A DNA stretch of 64,000 bases from Kosakonia arachidis (GCF_900116535.1 NZ_FPAU01000001.1:1537218-1601217); one strand, 5' to 3'; positions 18,312 through 31,839 are shown, counted from the stretch's first letter. A program made the numbers and translations. Notes: generated by a model not told the origin, from the sequence alone.

Positions 18312-19684
18312 GGCGTCTCTCGCTCTTTATTGCCCTCGCCTTTACGCTGGTGGGCTGCCAGTCTGCTGATGTGCAACAGGCTCAATCGACATTGGAAATC
18401 CCGGCAGCCTGGCGCAGTGCCAATGGCCCGCTCGGTAAAACGGATAGCGTCTGGTGGCGCGGTTTTCATGACGGCCAGCTTAATCGTTATGTTGATCAGG
18501 CGCTGCACTATAACAGCGACGTGCTGATTGCCCGCGAACGGGTCAATGAGTACCAGGCGCGGGTTTATGCTGCCAATAGCGCATTGTTCCCGGAACTTGA
18601 TGCCGGGCTTTCCGGCACACGCGCGCGCTCACAATCGGCAGCGACCGGTTTGCCGATTCACAGCACCCTCTATAAAGGCAGCCTGACGGCCAGCTACGAT
18701 GTCGATATCTGGGGGGCGAACCGCGGCGCCGCACGAGCGGCGGATGCCTCGCTGGCGGTGCAGAAAGCGGCGGCAGCGGCGGCTGATTTAACCGTCGCCA
18801 CTAATGTAGCTTCCGGTTATCTCACCCTGTTGTCGCTAGATGCACAGTTACACGTCACGCAAGAAACAGTAAAAGCCCGGCAAGAAGCGTGGGATCTTGC
18901 CCGTCGCCAGTATGAGACTGGCTATACTTCTCAACTGGAGTTGATGCAGGCAGATTCCGAGCTGCGCGCTACCCGTGCGCAGGTGCCGATGTTACAGCAC
19001 CAGATAAACCAGCAGGAAAATGCCCTGAGTCTGTTGCTCGGCAGTAACCCTGGCGCGGTCAACCGCAACACTTTTGCACAACTGACGCCGCTGAAACTGC
19101 CGTCACAGTTGCCCTCTTCGCTGTTAAACCGGCGTCCGGATATTGTACAGGCGCAGCGCCAGCTCGTCGCCGCAGATGCCTCACTGGCATCAAAGCAGGC
19201 GCAACTATTGCCATCACTCAATTTGACGGCTACCGGCAGTATGCAGGACAGGACGCTGCCAGGCCTGCTTGATAACCCATTACGTTTGTGGAGCCTTGGC
19301 GGTAGCATTCTTGCCCCGCTGCTTAACCGCCAGGCGCTGAATGCGCAGGTGGATATCTCGATGTCGCAGCGGAATCAGGCACTGTACAGCTACGAAAAAA
19401 CCGTGCGTAACGCGTTTAAAGAGGTGAATGACAGTCTGGACGCCATCACCCGCCTTGGCGAGCAACTGGCCGAACTTGAGGGACAACAGCAAGTCGCGCA
19501 GGAGACGCTACGCATTGCGAAAAACCGTTACAACAATGGGTATTCCGCCTATCTGGATGTGCTGGATGCCCAGCGCACCTTGTACTCTGCGCAACTGAAT
19601 GCGGTGCAGGTGAAAAATAACCTGTTGCTGGCGCAGGTGGATCTCTACCGGGCACTGGGAGGTGGCTGGTCAGGGATTGAATGA
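18308..19684 (+). CDS. Outer-membrane efflux lipoprotein, NodT/OprM family
   Basis: A 458-residue TolC-type channel. The lipoprotein signal ends in LVGC (lipobox, Cys at residue 17), so the mature N-terminus should be acylated. Two OEP repeats are visible, with the typical QARVYAANSALFPELDAGLSGTR and RYNNGYSAYLDVLDAQRTLY segments and the inter-repeat LLNRRPDIVQAQRQL. It completes a dedicated tripartite pump that need not borrow TolC. It overlaps the adaptor by 4 bases, and the methyltransferase follows after 24 bases. Confidence 0.93.
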   Translation: MRRLSLFIALAFTLVGCQSADVQQAQSTLEIPAAWRSANGPLGKTDSVWWRGFHDGQLNRYVDQALHYNSDVLIARERVNEYQARVYAANSALFPELDAGLSGTRARSQSAATGLPIHSTLYKGSLTASYDVDIWGANRGAARAADASLAVQKAAAAAADLTVATNVASGYLTLLSLDAQLHVTQETVKARQEAWDLARRQYETGYTSQLELMQADSELRATRAQVPMLQHQINQQENALSLLLGSNPGAVNRNTFAQLTPLKLPSQLPSSLLNRRPDIVQAQRQLVAADASLASKQAQLLPSLNLTATGSMQDRTLPGLLDNPLRLWSLGGSILAPLLNRQALNAQVDISMSQRNQALYSYEKTVRNAFKEVNDSLDAITRLGEQLAELEGQQQVAQETLRIAKNRYNNGYSAYLDVLDAQRTLYSAQLNAVQVKNNLLLAQVDLYRALGGGWSGIE

Positions 19685-19708
19685 ATTTTGATAATCAGGA
19701 GTGATGTT

Positions 19709-20371
19709 ATGCAGCAGAAATGGTCCGCAGTGGATGAATACTTAGCGCAAAAACTGATCCCAAAAGATGAGGTATTAGAACAGGTACTGGCGAATAATCA
19801 GCGCGCCGGGCTTCCGGCGATTGATGTCTCGCCCATGCAGGGGCAATTACTGGCGCTGTTAGTTCGCATGGTACGGGCAAAGCGAATTCTTGAAATTGGT
19901 ACGCTTGGCGGTTACAGCACGCTGTGGATGGCGCGTGAACTGCCGATAAACGGCGAGCTGTTAACCCTGGAAGCGGAGCCACTGCATGCGACGATTGCCC
20001 GCGAAAATCTGCATCTTGCTGGCGTAGCGAACCTGGTTACCGTCGCTGAAGGTCCGGCATTACAAACGCTGGAAAACCTCGGCGAGCGCCCGCCGTTCGA
20101 CCTGATCTTTATTGATGCCGATAAACCCAATAACCCCAGCTACCTGAAATGGGCGCTGCACTATTCTCGTCCTGGCACGTTGATTATTGGCGATAATGTG
20201 GTGCGCAACGGGGAAGTGACCAACCCGACCACCACCGACGCCAGCGTACAGGGCGTGCGTAAATTTATTGATATGTTGAGCGATGATCCGCGCCTGACGG
20301 TTACGGCCATGCAGACTGTCGGCGTGAAGGGCTGGGACGGTTTTACGCTGGCGTGGGTAAACGCCATCTAA
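19709..20371 (+). CDS. Caffeoyl-CoA/catechol-type O-methyltransferase
   Basis: A 220-residue class I S-adenosylmethionine methyltransferase of the cation-dependent O-methyltransferase family. The SAM loop is LEIGTLGGYSTLWMA, acid residues follow (LLTLEAEP), and metal or substrate contacts lie in LIFIDADKPNNPSYLKWA and IIGDNVVRNGEV. The ATG at 19709 has AGGAGT 7 bases upstream; an in-frame ATG 21 bases earlier lacks one. As last gene of the efflux operon it probably modifies a catechol-like or hydroxylated aromatic compound before or instead of export (inference). The pairing is the most informative clue to the pump's substrate. Confidence 0.88.
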   Translation: MQQKWSAVDEYLAQKLIPKDEVLEQVLANNQRAGLPAIDVSPMQGQLLALLVRMVRAKRILEIGTLGGYSTLWMARELPINGELLTLEAEPLHATIARENLHLAGVANLVTVAEGPALQTLENLGERPPFDLIFIDADKPNNPSYLKWALHYSRPGTLIIGDNVVRNGEVTNPTTTDASVQGVRKFIDMLSDDPRLTVTAMQTVGVKGWDGFTLAWVNAI

Positions 20372-20375
20372 AAAT

Positions 20376-20404
20376 GCCGGATAGCGGCTAACACCGTATC
20401 CGGC
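20376..20404. repeat. REP-like palindrome between the methyltransferase and hrpA
   Basis: GCCGGATA ... TATCCGGC, a perfect 8-bp inverted repeat with internal GCGGC...ACCG, matching enterobacterial REP elements. It lies between convergent genes and may act as a bidirectional transcript end. Confidence 0.65.
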
Positions 20405-20444
20405 CTGGAAACAACAAACCAGAGAACTGATAAGCTCAACACCA

Positions 20445-25151
<4,707 letters not shown>

Positions 25152-25156
25152 GATAT

Positions 25157-25190
25157 TCTCCCTCTCACCGTCCGGTGGGAGGGGTTTCTC
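25157..25190 (+). terminator. Terminator of azoR
   Basis: CCTCTCACCG TC CGGTGGGAGG, a 10-bp stem with one G-U pair, followed by GGTTTCTCC, 8 bases after the stop. Confidence 0.7.
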
Positions 25191-25469
25191 CCGCTCTGCT
25201 CCGCCATATAGCGCTTCGTCGCTGCCAGTATCGTCTGTAAAAACCATCGAACTGTTCGACTTGCCGGGAAAGGTGTCGTGAAATGTTGTCTTTAATTTTT
25301 TGATCAACCGGCAGGTGCAAATTATGCGACGCCTGGTACAACGTATGTATGCGCAATAAAAGCCCGGCATTATTCATAGGGGATGCTGAAAAAGCAGAAC
25401 GGAGGTGGGCGATAACACGGCGGGCGGAACAGGTGATGGCGTGGTTACGCCAGCACCTCAGTGATGAAA
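25191..25469. other. Gap between azoR and ydbL
   Basis: No recognisable gene. A plus-strand frame (ending at 25510) and a minus-strand frame (25165-25500) are open but overlap the ydbL 3' end and show no family motif. In E. coli more than 20 genes (the ynb, paa and fea/tyn genes) lie between these two genes; here they are missing, so this could be a deletion scar. Confidence 0.4.
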
Positions 25470-25811
25470 TCAATGTGCCGCTGACGATTTCTTCAGCCAT
25501 TTACCGTTAATGCCCTGCACATACTCGCCGGGACGGGCGCGATCCACCAGTTTCTGGCCCGCCATTTTCGCCACATCATCAACGGAAATGTTATTGCTAT
25601 CGGCCAGTTGCTGGTAACTTTCGGCACGCGCTTTGTTAATGCGATCCACCAGTGCCAGCGTCTCTTTATCGTGGCTTATCGGCGCAACATAACCGGTTAA
25701 GGTTTCCCCCACCCGACCTTGTGAACGGGCTTCATCCAACGTCAATGCCTGCGCAGTTGTGCTGGCGAGGCTCAGCGTCAGCAATACCATCAGCACTTGT
25801 TTTTTCATCAT
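25470..25811 (-). CDS. ydbL: YdbL periplasmic protein (DUF1318)
   Basis: A 113-residue exported protein with signal peptide MMKKQVLMVLLTLSLASTTAQA and the conserved LDEARSQGRVGETLTGY...RPGEYVQGINGKWLKK of the YdbL family. It is the last gene of ydbH-ynbE-ydbL. In E. coli YdbL assists the YdbH-YnbE envelope bridge that carries phospholipids to the outer membrane. GAGG lies 5 bases before the first ATG. The gap to ynbE is 7 bases. Confidence 0.94.
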   Translation of the reverse strand: MMKKQVLMVLLTLSLASTTAQALTLDEARSQGRVGETLTGYVAPISHDKETLALVDRINKARAESYQQLADSNNISVDDVAKMAGQKLVDRARPGEYVQGINGKWLKKSSAAH

Positions 25812-25818
25812 GATGGCC

Positions 25819-26010
25819 TCAGAACAGATCGCTGCGCGATTTCAGCAGGGTTTCGACATCTTTATCCACTTTGATGTGGATTTCATGCTCGATCTTCACA
25901 TTCATATTGATGGTGATCGGCTCTTTGGGTGCCGCCACCTCAATGCGCGGCGTACAGCCAGCCAGCAAGGTGGTGATTGCCAGCACCGGCACGGCTATCG
26001 GGGTTTTCAT
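25819..26010 (-). CDS. ynbE: YnbE outer-membrane lipoprotein
   Basis: A 63-residue lipoprotein with lipobox LLAGC (Cys near residue 19) and a short mature beta-strand segment ITINMNVKIEHEIHIKVDKD. In E. coli, YnbE strands stack onto the end of the YdbH beta groove at the outer membrane. Its start overlaps the ydbH stop by 4 bases (ATGA), so translation is coupled. Confidence 0.94.
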   Translation of the reverse strand: MKTPIAVPVLAITTLLAGCTPRIEVAAPKEPITINMNVKIEHEIHIKVDKDVETLLKSRSDLF

Positions 26011-28646
26011 TGTATTTCCTCACACTTTTCGCCCTTCGCACAGCGCGCCTGGGGAAGCGCGGCATGTTGCTCAAGCCATGACTGCAAATTGTCGCCAAAA
26101 CGTAAACTGCGCCATAAGGTAAAGACGTTTTCTTCATGGGTATAGTTCAAATTCACGGTACTGCTCTTCCCTTCAACATAGCTGGTACCACGAATGCTAG
26201 CCCGCATTTTTAACACGCCAAGATTATCCAGATCTATCTTTGTCCAGGAACGGGAAATTTCCATATAACGCAACCAGTTGATAGCCGTGCCCGCCGTTAT
26301 GTTGTCGTTCACCACGGCATCTGCAGTATCCTTGTCGATACGCAACGTCATTGGGCCGGGGTTGTGCAGCCAGCCGTCCTTAATTATCCATTGCGGGTTA
26401 TCCAGCCACAGCGGCAGCGCGCCGTCAAAAGGCCCGGAGAGCGCAAACTGTTTCGGATTCACCGCGCTGATCAGCTCGCTGGACGAAATATGATTGATAC
26501 GCACCAGCGCCGGATCGTGCTGCGGCATGCGCAATTGCTGCATGGTCACTTTACCGCCGAGCACATCGACGTTGACATCGCTCAGGATGAGCGGGTTTTC
26601 TTCGCTCCAGGGCCAGGAGCCCTGTAAATCAGCGGTAATATTTTTGGCTGTCACCTGGTTAACAATTTCGCCAATGCGCAGCGACACTGGCCTGCGGGTC
26701 CCCAGTTGCCAGGCAGCATTGCTGTAGCGGAATGGCAACACAAAATCGACACCCTTGATTTCATTATCCGGCGTCCAGACGCTACCGCTTTTCAGCACCC
26801 CGTGCCCGCCAGCTTCAAAACCTTGCCTGGCCGCCGCAGAAAATGCCACCTGAGCGTAGAGTGAGCCATTGAGCAGCTTCATCTTCCAGTCTGGTGGGAT
26901 CAATGGCTGGAAAACACTGAGCGACTGGCGCGGCCACCAGGCCTGCCCGCGTAATCTTTCGCCATCCCAGCGGCCATTCACCTGCACAGGGCCGATGGCA
27001 TCGGCCCTCAGGGTGCCTTTAAACTGAAAATGGGTGGGATTGGTGCCATCGACGCTGAATTTTAGTTGCGAGGTGGGCAAATGGCTACCGCCGTTAAAGG
27101 TTGTTTGCCCGGCATCCAGCGCCAACGCACCGCTGAATTGCGGCTTCTCCTCATCCCGTACCCATTTCACGGGCGCATCCAACACCAGCCGGGGCGCACT
27201 GATTTGCATCGCACCGTACTGAAGTTGATCAAAACCGGTTGAAAGATCGGTCAGCGTGATGGTGTTGTCCTGCCACTGACCGCGACCGGCAACATCCCAG
27301 CGTGCATTCATCGGCGTAAAATGACCATCACCCCAGTAACGCCAGCGCCACTCGCCATTATCGGGTAAAAAATTCTGTGCCCGCCCGTCGAGATGCAGGT
27401 GCAAATCGCCCATCACATTGTCGTGCGCGCGAAGAATAGCCTGCAGACGGCCACCGACGCCCTGCCGGGTCAGTTTTACGCCCGCCAGCGGCCAGCGCAC
27501 CTCATCAACATTCAGTGAATCGATTACCCGCCCGCGCGAACGCAGCAGCGCGCCTGGCATAAAGGCCAGTTTCGGCTCATCAAAACTGCCGCTCAGTTGC
27601 GCTGGTAATACGGCGTAAAACACCAGGTCGCCCTGCTTCGCTTCTCCGGTCAGTTGCAGCGGCATGGCACTGTCGGTCATGCTGAGGCGACCCGGACCGA
27701 TTGTCAGCACGGCGTTACCTTTACCGGCTTCACCCTGCGTCAGCACGTTCAGTCGACCACTTATCTGCGCCTTCTCCAACCCCTGCTGCCAGTTATCAAC
27801 CTTCAAACCTACGCGCCCACTCAGCGGAAAATCGGCATACGGCCAGTTCCAGCGCCCATCACTGATGGCGAGTTGTTCGCTGGACACCCGCCAGGGTAAA
27901 TCAAGCAGCGGATCGCTGCTGTCGCGCGACATAACAATCGTCTGCCCTTGGTTATCGCGCCACGCCATATCAACATCCACCAGACCGGGTTGTTGGGGCA
28001 AAGTGAGCGTACTTTGCATATGACCATTTACGGGCCATCCATTCGGGACAGCGGGCAGCGTAAATTCGCCACCAAGCGTGAATGGCGGCTGGTTATTAAA
28101 CAGATGCAGCGCGAGCCGGTTGACGCTGAGTGCCTGTCCATGCAGACGGGCCTCAAGCTGCACGCGTTCACCGTTGTAACTCAGGTACTGAATTTCAGGT
28201 GTCAATGCCAGCGACAATTTGCCGCTCCATGATTGCCACGGCGAGACAGTTAATTGATCCACCGTAAGCCAGGTGTAAGGCAGCATCGATTGCCATTCGC
28301 TCAGTGTACGCGGCGCGGTTGATGTCGCGTTGTTTGCAGGCAACTTATTCAGACAGGCACTATTGATCGTCAACGCGCCTACGTGCAACTGCCAGCGGCT
28401 TGGGCGGGAAAGCTCCGCATTCTGGAGCCACGCCAGTTGGCAATCGTCAACCCAGTAGCGCAGATCGGGAATATTCAGTGAATGGCGTGTAAAGCGCGGG
28501 CGCTCTTCCAGCGCAATGCGCGTACCAACAGGCAACCAGATCCCGGCAACGGTCGGCACCCATTGCGCCAACGTCATCAGTAACGTTAACGGCAGTAGTA
28601 TCAATAATAAAACCAGTGCGATGGCGGCTTTGTATTTACCCTTCAT
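26007..28646 (-). CDS. ydbH: YdbH, AsmA-like envelope-spanning phospholipid transport protein
   Basis: An 879-residue protein anchored by an N-terminal helix (AAIALVLLLILLPLTLLMTLA); the remainder is a periplasmic, strand-rich repeat region of the AsmA-like/RBG superfamily. Together with TamB and YhdP it supports anterograde phospholipid transport, each being redundant in E. coli. Length and position next to ldhA equal E. coli YdbH. It is the first gene of ydbH-ynbE-ydbL. It is divergent from the small membrane gene and ldhA. Confidence 0.95.
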   Translation of the reverse strand: MKGKYKAAIALVLLLILLPLTLLMTLAQWVPTVAGIWLPVGTRIALEERPRFTRHSLNIPDLRYWVDDCQLAWLQNAELSRPSRWQLHVGALTINSACLNKLPANNATSTAPRTLSEWQSMLPYTWLTVDQLTVSPWQSWSGKLSLALTPEIQYLSYNGERVQLEARLHGQALSVNRLALHLFNNQPPFTLGGEFTLPAVPNGWPVNGHMQSTLTLPQQPGLVDVDMAWRDNQGQTIVMSRDSSDPLLDLPWRVSSEQLAISDGRWNWPYADFPLSGRVGLKVDNWQQGLEKAQISGRLNVLTQGEAGKGNAVLTIGPGRLSMTDSAMPLQLTGEAKQGDLVFYAVLPAQLSGSFDEPKLAFMPGALLRSRGRVIDSLNVDEVRWPLAGVKLTRQGVGGRLQAILRAHDNVMGDLHLHLDGRAQNFLPDNGEWRWRYWGDGHFTPMNARWDVAGRGQWQDNTITLTDLSTGFDQLQYGAMQISAPRLVLDAPVKWVRDEEKPQFSGALALDAGQTTFNGGSHLPTSQLKFSVDGTNPTHFQFKGTLRADAIGPVQVNGRWDGERLRGQAWWPRQSLSVFQPLIPPDWKMKLLNGSLYAQVAFSAAARQGFEAGGHGVLKSGSVWTPDNEIKGVDFVLPFRYSNAAWQLGTRRPVSLRIGEIVNQVTAKNITADLQGSWPWSEENPLILSDVNVDVLGGKVTMQQLRMPQHDPALVRINHISSSELISAVNPKQFALSGPFDGALPLWLDNPQWIIKDGWLHNPGPMTLRIDKDTADAVVNDNITAGTAINWLRYMEISRSWTKIDLDNLGVLKMRASIRGTSYVEGKSSTVNLNYTHEENVFTLWRSLRFGDNLQSWLEQHAALPQARCAKGEKCEEIQ

Positions 28647-28817
28647 GGGCAGCTAATATCCTGATTTATCGTGTGATTAAGCCAATTCTGCTGGATATTG
28701 TGACATGTTTAACCACCCTGTTAAAAGCGTGAGCCGCTTTAATCATAGTCTGGCTGTTGCATTTTCAGTAGCAGAGGACGATATTGCTGCGAAATCATTA
28801 CGCTATAGGTTTAAGGA

Positions 28818-29003
28818 ATGTTCACTAAAGGTTCTCTGATCCGCGGCTGGTTTGCGGGTGCTACCATTTTCACCTGTTTCACGTTTGGTGATTATCTCAG
28901 TGCAAATGTGTTTCACGACTCGAAAATCCCATGGATTATCAGTGTGCTGCTGGCTTTTATCATTAACTGGGTCTCTAACAGTACTCTCAAGCAACTGCGC
29001 TAA
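28818..29003 (+). CDS. Small two-helix membrane protein, unknown
   Basis: A 61-residue frame with two hydrophobic segments: about residues 9-25 (RGWFAGATIFTCFTFGDYL) and 38-54 (IPWIISVLLAFIINWVS). It has a positively charged end (KQLR). I do not recognise the family. The purine run AAGGA abuts the ATG, which is poorly spaced, so a slightly different start is possible. It lies 135 bases before ldhA, in the same direction. The amino-acid composition is convincing for a membrane protein, but existence rests on the frame alone. Confidence 0.5.
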   Translation: MFTKGSLIRGWFAGATIFTCFTFGDYLSANVFHDSKIPWIISVLLAFIINWVSNSTLKQLR

Positions 29004-29138
29004 TACTGTCGGCGCTGCAGGCAGTTATACTGAAAGCAGACACATTCATCACACCTGTGATTATCAATAAAATTTGAATGTTTACATAATAATTTTATGC
29101 AGTGATAATGTAGGCAGGAAACCGTTGGAGAAAGCCTT

Positions 29139-30128
29139 ATGAAGCTCGCGATATATAGCACAAAGCAATACGATAAAAAGTATTTGCAGCAGGTAAACGA
29201 GAGTTATGGCTACGATCTTGAATTTTTTGACTTTTTGTTGACGGAAAAGACCGCCAAAACCGCCAACGGCTGTGAGGGAGTGTGTATTTTCGTCAATGAT
29301 GACGGTAGCCGTCCGGTACTGGAAGAGCTAAAAAAACTGGGTGTGAAATTTATCGCGCTGCGCTGTGCCGGGTTCAACAATGTCGATCTTGATGCGGCCA
29401 AAGAACTCGGGCTGCAAGTGGTGCGTGTACCTGCCTACTCACCGGAAGCGGTGGCGGAACATGCAATTGGTATGATGATGACACTCAACCGTCGTATTCA
29501 TCGTGCTTATCAGCGTACCCGTGATGCCAACTTCTCGCTCGAAGGTCTGACCGGTTTTACGATGTACGGCAAAACAGCTGGCGTGATTGGCACCGGCAAA
29601 ATCGGCGTTGCGGCGCTGCGTATCCTGAAGGGGTTTGGTATGCGCCTGCTGGCGTTTGATCCCTACCCGAGCACAGCGGCGCTGGACCTTGGCGTAGAGT
29701 ATGTGGATCTTGATACACTGTTTTCTCAGGCGGACGTCATCTCTCTGCATTGCCCGTTGACGCCGGAAAACTTCCATTTACTGAACCGCGCCGCGTTTGA
29801 ACGCATGAAAAACGGTGTGATGATCATCAACACCAGCCGTGGCGGTCTGATCGATTCGCAGGCGGCGATTGATGCACTGAAGACGCAGAAAATTGGTGCG
29901 CTCGGCATGGATGTGTATGAAAATGAACGCGATCTCTTCTTTGAGGACAAATCCAATGATGTGATCCAGGACGATGTGTTCCGTCGCCTGTCGGCATGTC
30001 ATAACGTGCTGTTTACCGGCCACCAGGCGTTTCTGACCGCCGAGGCGTTGATCAGCATTTCTGAGACCACGCTGGAAAATCTGCGCCAGTTACGTGACGG
30101 TGAAAGTTGCCCGAACACGCTGTTTTAA
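29139..30128 (+). CDS. ldhA: Fermentative D-lactate dehydrogenase
   Basis: A 329-residue NADH-dependent enzyme reducing pyruvate to D-lactate in mixed-acid fermentation. The NAD motif is GTGKIGVAALRIL. Catalytic Arg lies in INTSRGGLID, Glu in MDVYENERDLFF and His in LFTGHQAFLT, the D-2-hydroxyacid dehydrogenase triad. TTGGAGAAAG lies before the ATG. The length equals E. coli LdhA. A terminator follows. Confidence 0.97.
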   Translation: MKLAIYSTKQYDKKYLQQVNESYGYDLEFFDFLLTEKTAKTANGCEGVCIFVNDDGSRPVLEELKKLGVKFIALRCAGFNNVDLDAAKELGLQVVRVPAYSPEAVAEHAIGMMMTLNRRIHRAYQRTRDANFSLEGLTGFTMYGKTAGVIGTGKIGVAALRILKGFGMRLLAFDPYPSTAALDLGVEYVDLDTLFSQADVISLHCPLTPENFHLLNRAAFERMKNGVMIINTSRGGLIDSQAAIDALKTQKIGALGMDVYENERDLFFEDKSNDVIQDDVFRRLSACHNVLFTGHQAFLTAEALISISETTLENLRQLRDGESCPNTLF

Positions 30129-30137
30129 TCGGTTTGT

Positions 30138-30166
30138 GCGGTTCCCCGGCCAGGGGAGCCGTTTTA
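30138..30166 (+). terminator. Terminator of ldhA
   Basis: CGGTTCCCC GGCCA GGGGAGCCG, a 9-bp stem with one G-U pair, then TTTTAAG; 10 bases after the stop. Confidence 0.8.
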
Positions 30167-30241
30167 AGATTAAAACGCAATGATCCCCTGGTTAACCCTG
30201 TTAAAATCCCCGCCTTTAATAGAAAATTCTTAGAAGAAGAG

Positions 30242-30667
30242 ATGAAAAAAATTATTCCCTTAATTGCGTTGAGCGTTGCTCTTTCCGCCTGTGTCAGTTC
30301 GCGTACTGATACTCTTAAACCGGAGCAACTGGCTAACCAGCGTTTTGTACTGACTACGTTTAACGGCAAAGCACTGACGGCTTCTGACCAGGGTCCGGCT
30401 GCGGAAATTCGTTTTGACAAGGATCTGCGCGTCACGGGTAAAATGTGTAACGGCTTTATGGGTCAGGGCAAACTCTCTGACGGCGCATTAACCGTGAAGC
30501 ACATGGACATGACCATGATGATGTGCGCAGATCCGCAACGTAACGAACTGGATCATACTATCCAGGCAATGCTGAATGATGGCGCGCAGATTGATTTGAC
30601 CGGCGACCAGTTAACGCTGACAACCGTATCGCAGACATTGATTTATACCCGCGAGCATAACGCTTAG
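30242..30667 (+). CDS. hslJ: Heat-inducible lipoprotein HslJ (META domain)
   Basis: A 141-residue outer-membrane lipoprotein: signal peptide with lipobox LSAC (Cys near 17), then a META domain with RFVLTTFNGKAL, MCNGFMGQGKL and MMMCADPQRNELD. In E. coli it is linked to novobiocin resistance and heat response. The start at 30242 has AGAAGAAGAG upstream and gives the proper signal peptide; a longer frame reaching into ldhA is not real. Its stop overlaps the convergent ydbJ stop by 4 bases. Confidence 0.95.
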   Translation: MKKIIPLIALSVALSACVSSRTDTLKPEQLANQRFVLTTFNGKALTASDQGPAAEIRFDKDLRVTGKMCNGFMGQGKLSDGALTVKHMDMTMMMCADPQRNELDHTIQAMLNDGAQIDLTGDQLTLTTVSQTLIYTREHNA

Positions 30668-30930
30668 TAATTACCGCAGCTTCCGGTGGCGAGCGCCTGT
30701 TCACTACAGCGTTTGCCATTCGGCAATGCACACATTCCCACCATCGAACCATCAAGTTGTCGTGCGGCAGATAACGACCCGCCAATCATTGCGCAATTTG
30801 CCTGACCGCGATTAGACATTGCCGCCTTTATGCCTGGCACAACGTGAGCAGCCGTAGCCTGTTGTACAGGTTCACTACTGCATGCCGACAACAGTAAAAC
30901 AGCGCATATCCCCCAAAACGCAGAACGCAT
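30664..30930 (-). CDS. ydbJ: YdbJ, DUF333 lipoprotein
   Basis: An 88-residue lipoprotein: lipobox LSAC (Cys near 17) and the DUF333 block SNRGQANCAMIGGSL...GMCALPNGKRCSEQAL, with four conserved cysteines. GGGAGAGAAG precedes the ATG at 30930; upstream in-frame starts are discounted. It is convergent with hslJ with a 4-base overlap of the stop codons. Function unknown. In E. coli nifJ follows directly; here a 2.2-kb insertion intervenes. Confidence 0.92.
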   Translation of the reverse strand: MRSAFWGICAVLLLSACSSEPVQQATAAHVVPGIKAAMSNRGQANCAMIGGSLSAARQLDGSMVGMCALPNGKRCSEQALATGSCGNY

Positions 30931-31181
30931 CTCTTCTCTCCCTTTATTAAAGCGAAACCCAAGCATAATAGGCAGCACAGCACAATACGTCGAGAGCTGA
31001 AAGTCATCTTTATGCACCGCAGAAACATTTTTTTGCGTTTTTATCGCCTGATGAAGGCAATAAATGCATTTTGTGTCCTCTTGGCAAAGCCTTTCCGAAG
31101 CCCTTCGGGCGGGTTCCTTGATAGCATTGGTATCAGATCCGGTTGTACGAATTCATGTAGTGGATTTCCGGAGCCTGAAAT
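30931..31181. other. Upstream region of ydbJ and edge of the 31-33 kb insertion
   Basis: No gene seen. It includes a small stable hairpin AGCCC TTC GGGC near 31097-31110 without a good T tract. Confidence 0.4.
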
Positions 31182-31207
31182 AAAAAAACCTGCCCAGTGA
31201 GCAGGTT
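31182..31207 (-). terminator. Terminator on the minus strand after the small exported ORF
   Basis: On the minus strand AACCTGC TCACTG GGCAGGTT followed by TTTTTATTT. It implies a minus-strand transcript ending here, supporting the ORF at 31241-31450. Confidence 0.85.
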
Positions 31208-31240
31208 GCTTATAGCGTATTTTTTATGAACAGGAAGAAT

Positions 31241-31450
31241 TCAACCCTGGAGCCTGCGGAAGAATTGCTCAGTTGATTCCCGGACGTGCTCATCAGGGTT
31301 CTCGGCAATATCCCCCTCCCCTGAAGAATGTCGAACGTAGCTACTTTTTTGCCCGTGAAGCAAGGCAGGAGAAGAACCTGCATAGCCTGCAACTGAACAA
31401 AATGACAGAAACAGTAGAAACCATGCAGTTCTCAACGTCTTACCCATCAT
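31241..31450 (-). CDS. Possible small exported protein
   Basis: A 69-residue frame starting MMGKTLRTAWFLLFLSFCSVAGYAGSS would have a signal peptide cleaved after SVAGYAG, leaving a polar mature part of about 45 residues. No family is recognised. The ribosome site is weak (GGGTTATGA). A strong terminator 35 bases downstream on the same strand argues that the region is transcribed in this direction. Treat as tentative. Confidence 0.45.
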   Translation of the reverse strand: MMGKTLRTAWFLLFLSFCSVAGYAGSSPALLHGQKSSYVRHSSGEGDIAENPDEHVRESTEQFFRRLQG

Positions 31451-31839
31451 TCATAACCCGTATGTTGTTGGCATTCAAAAACATAGTGGAGCAATGAAAG
31501 TAAAATGCTGTATGTGATACTTAAACGTATCCAGGAAGCTATGAACAATTACGAGGATTGAAATGCAATAATAAATTGACGGGACGCACGACTGGTAGCT
31601 TAACATTATTAATGTTCATGACTGTGTGTAATATGAACAAGAATTCTTGCTTACACGATTGGCGTCAGAACTTAGCTCCGCTGTTTCTTCTTTTATTTGG
31701 GTCTAATTTTGATTTACATAAGCGGGGCGCAATAATGCATACGCAGGGAACCCTGTTGAAAAGTTTTTTGTTCGTCCGTATTTCTTCAATAAAGAAAACC
31801 CGGAAGCAGAAACAATACACACAAAGATAGCAGAACGCT
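31451..31839. other. Non-coding AT-rich stretch
   Basis: A plus-strand frame at 31558-31830 is open but lacks a ribosome site and runs against the direction implied by the flanking terminators. I see nothing I can name. Confidence 0.4.

Noticed and set aside
25165-25500. Minus-strand open frame of 111 codons next to ydbL
   Set aside because: It overlaps the ydbL 3' end in another frame on the same strand and shows no motif or ribosome site.
31558-31830. Plus-strand open frame of 90 codons
   Set aside because: No ribosome site, Lys/Arg-Thr-rich random-looking tail, and opposite in direction to the transcription implied by both flanking terminators.
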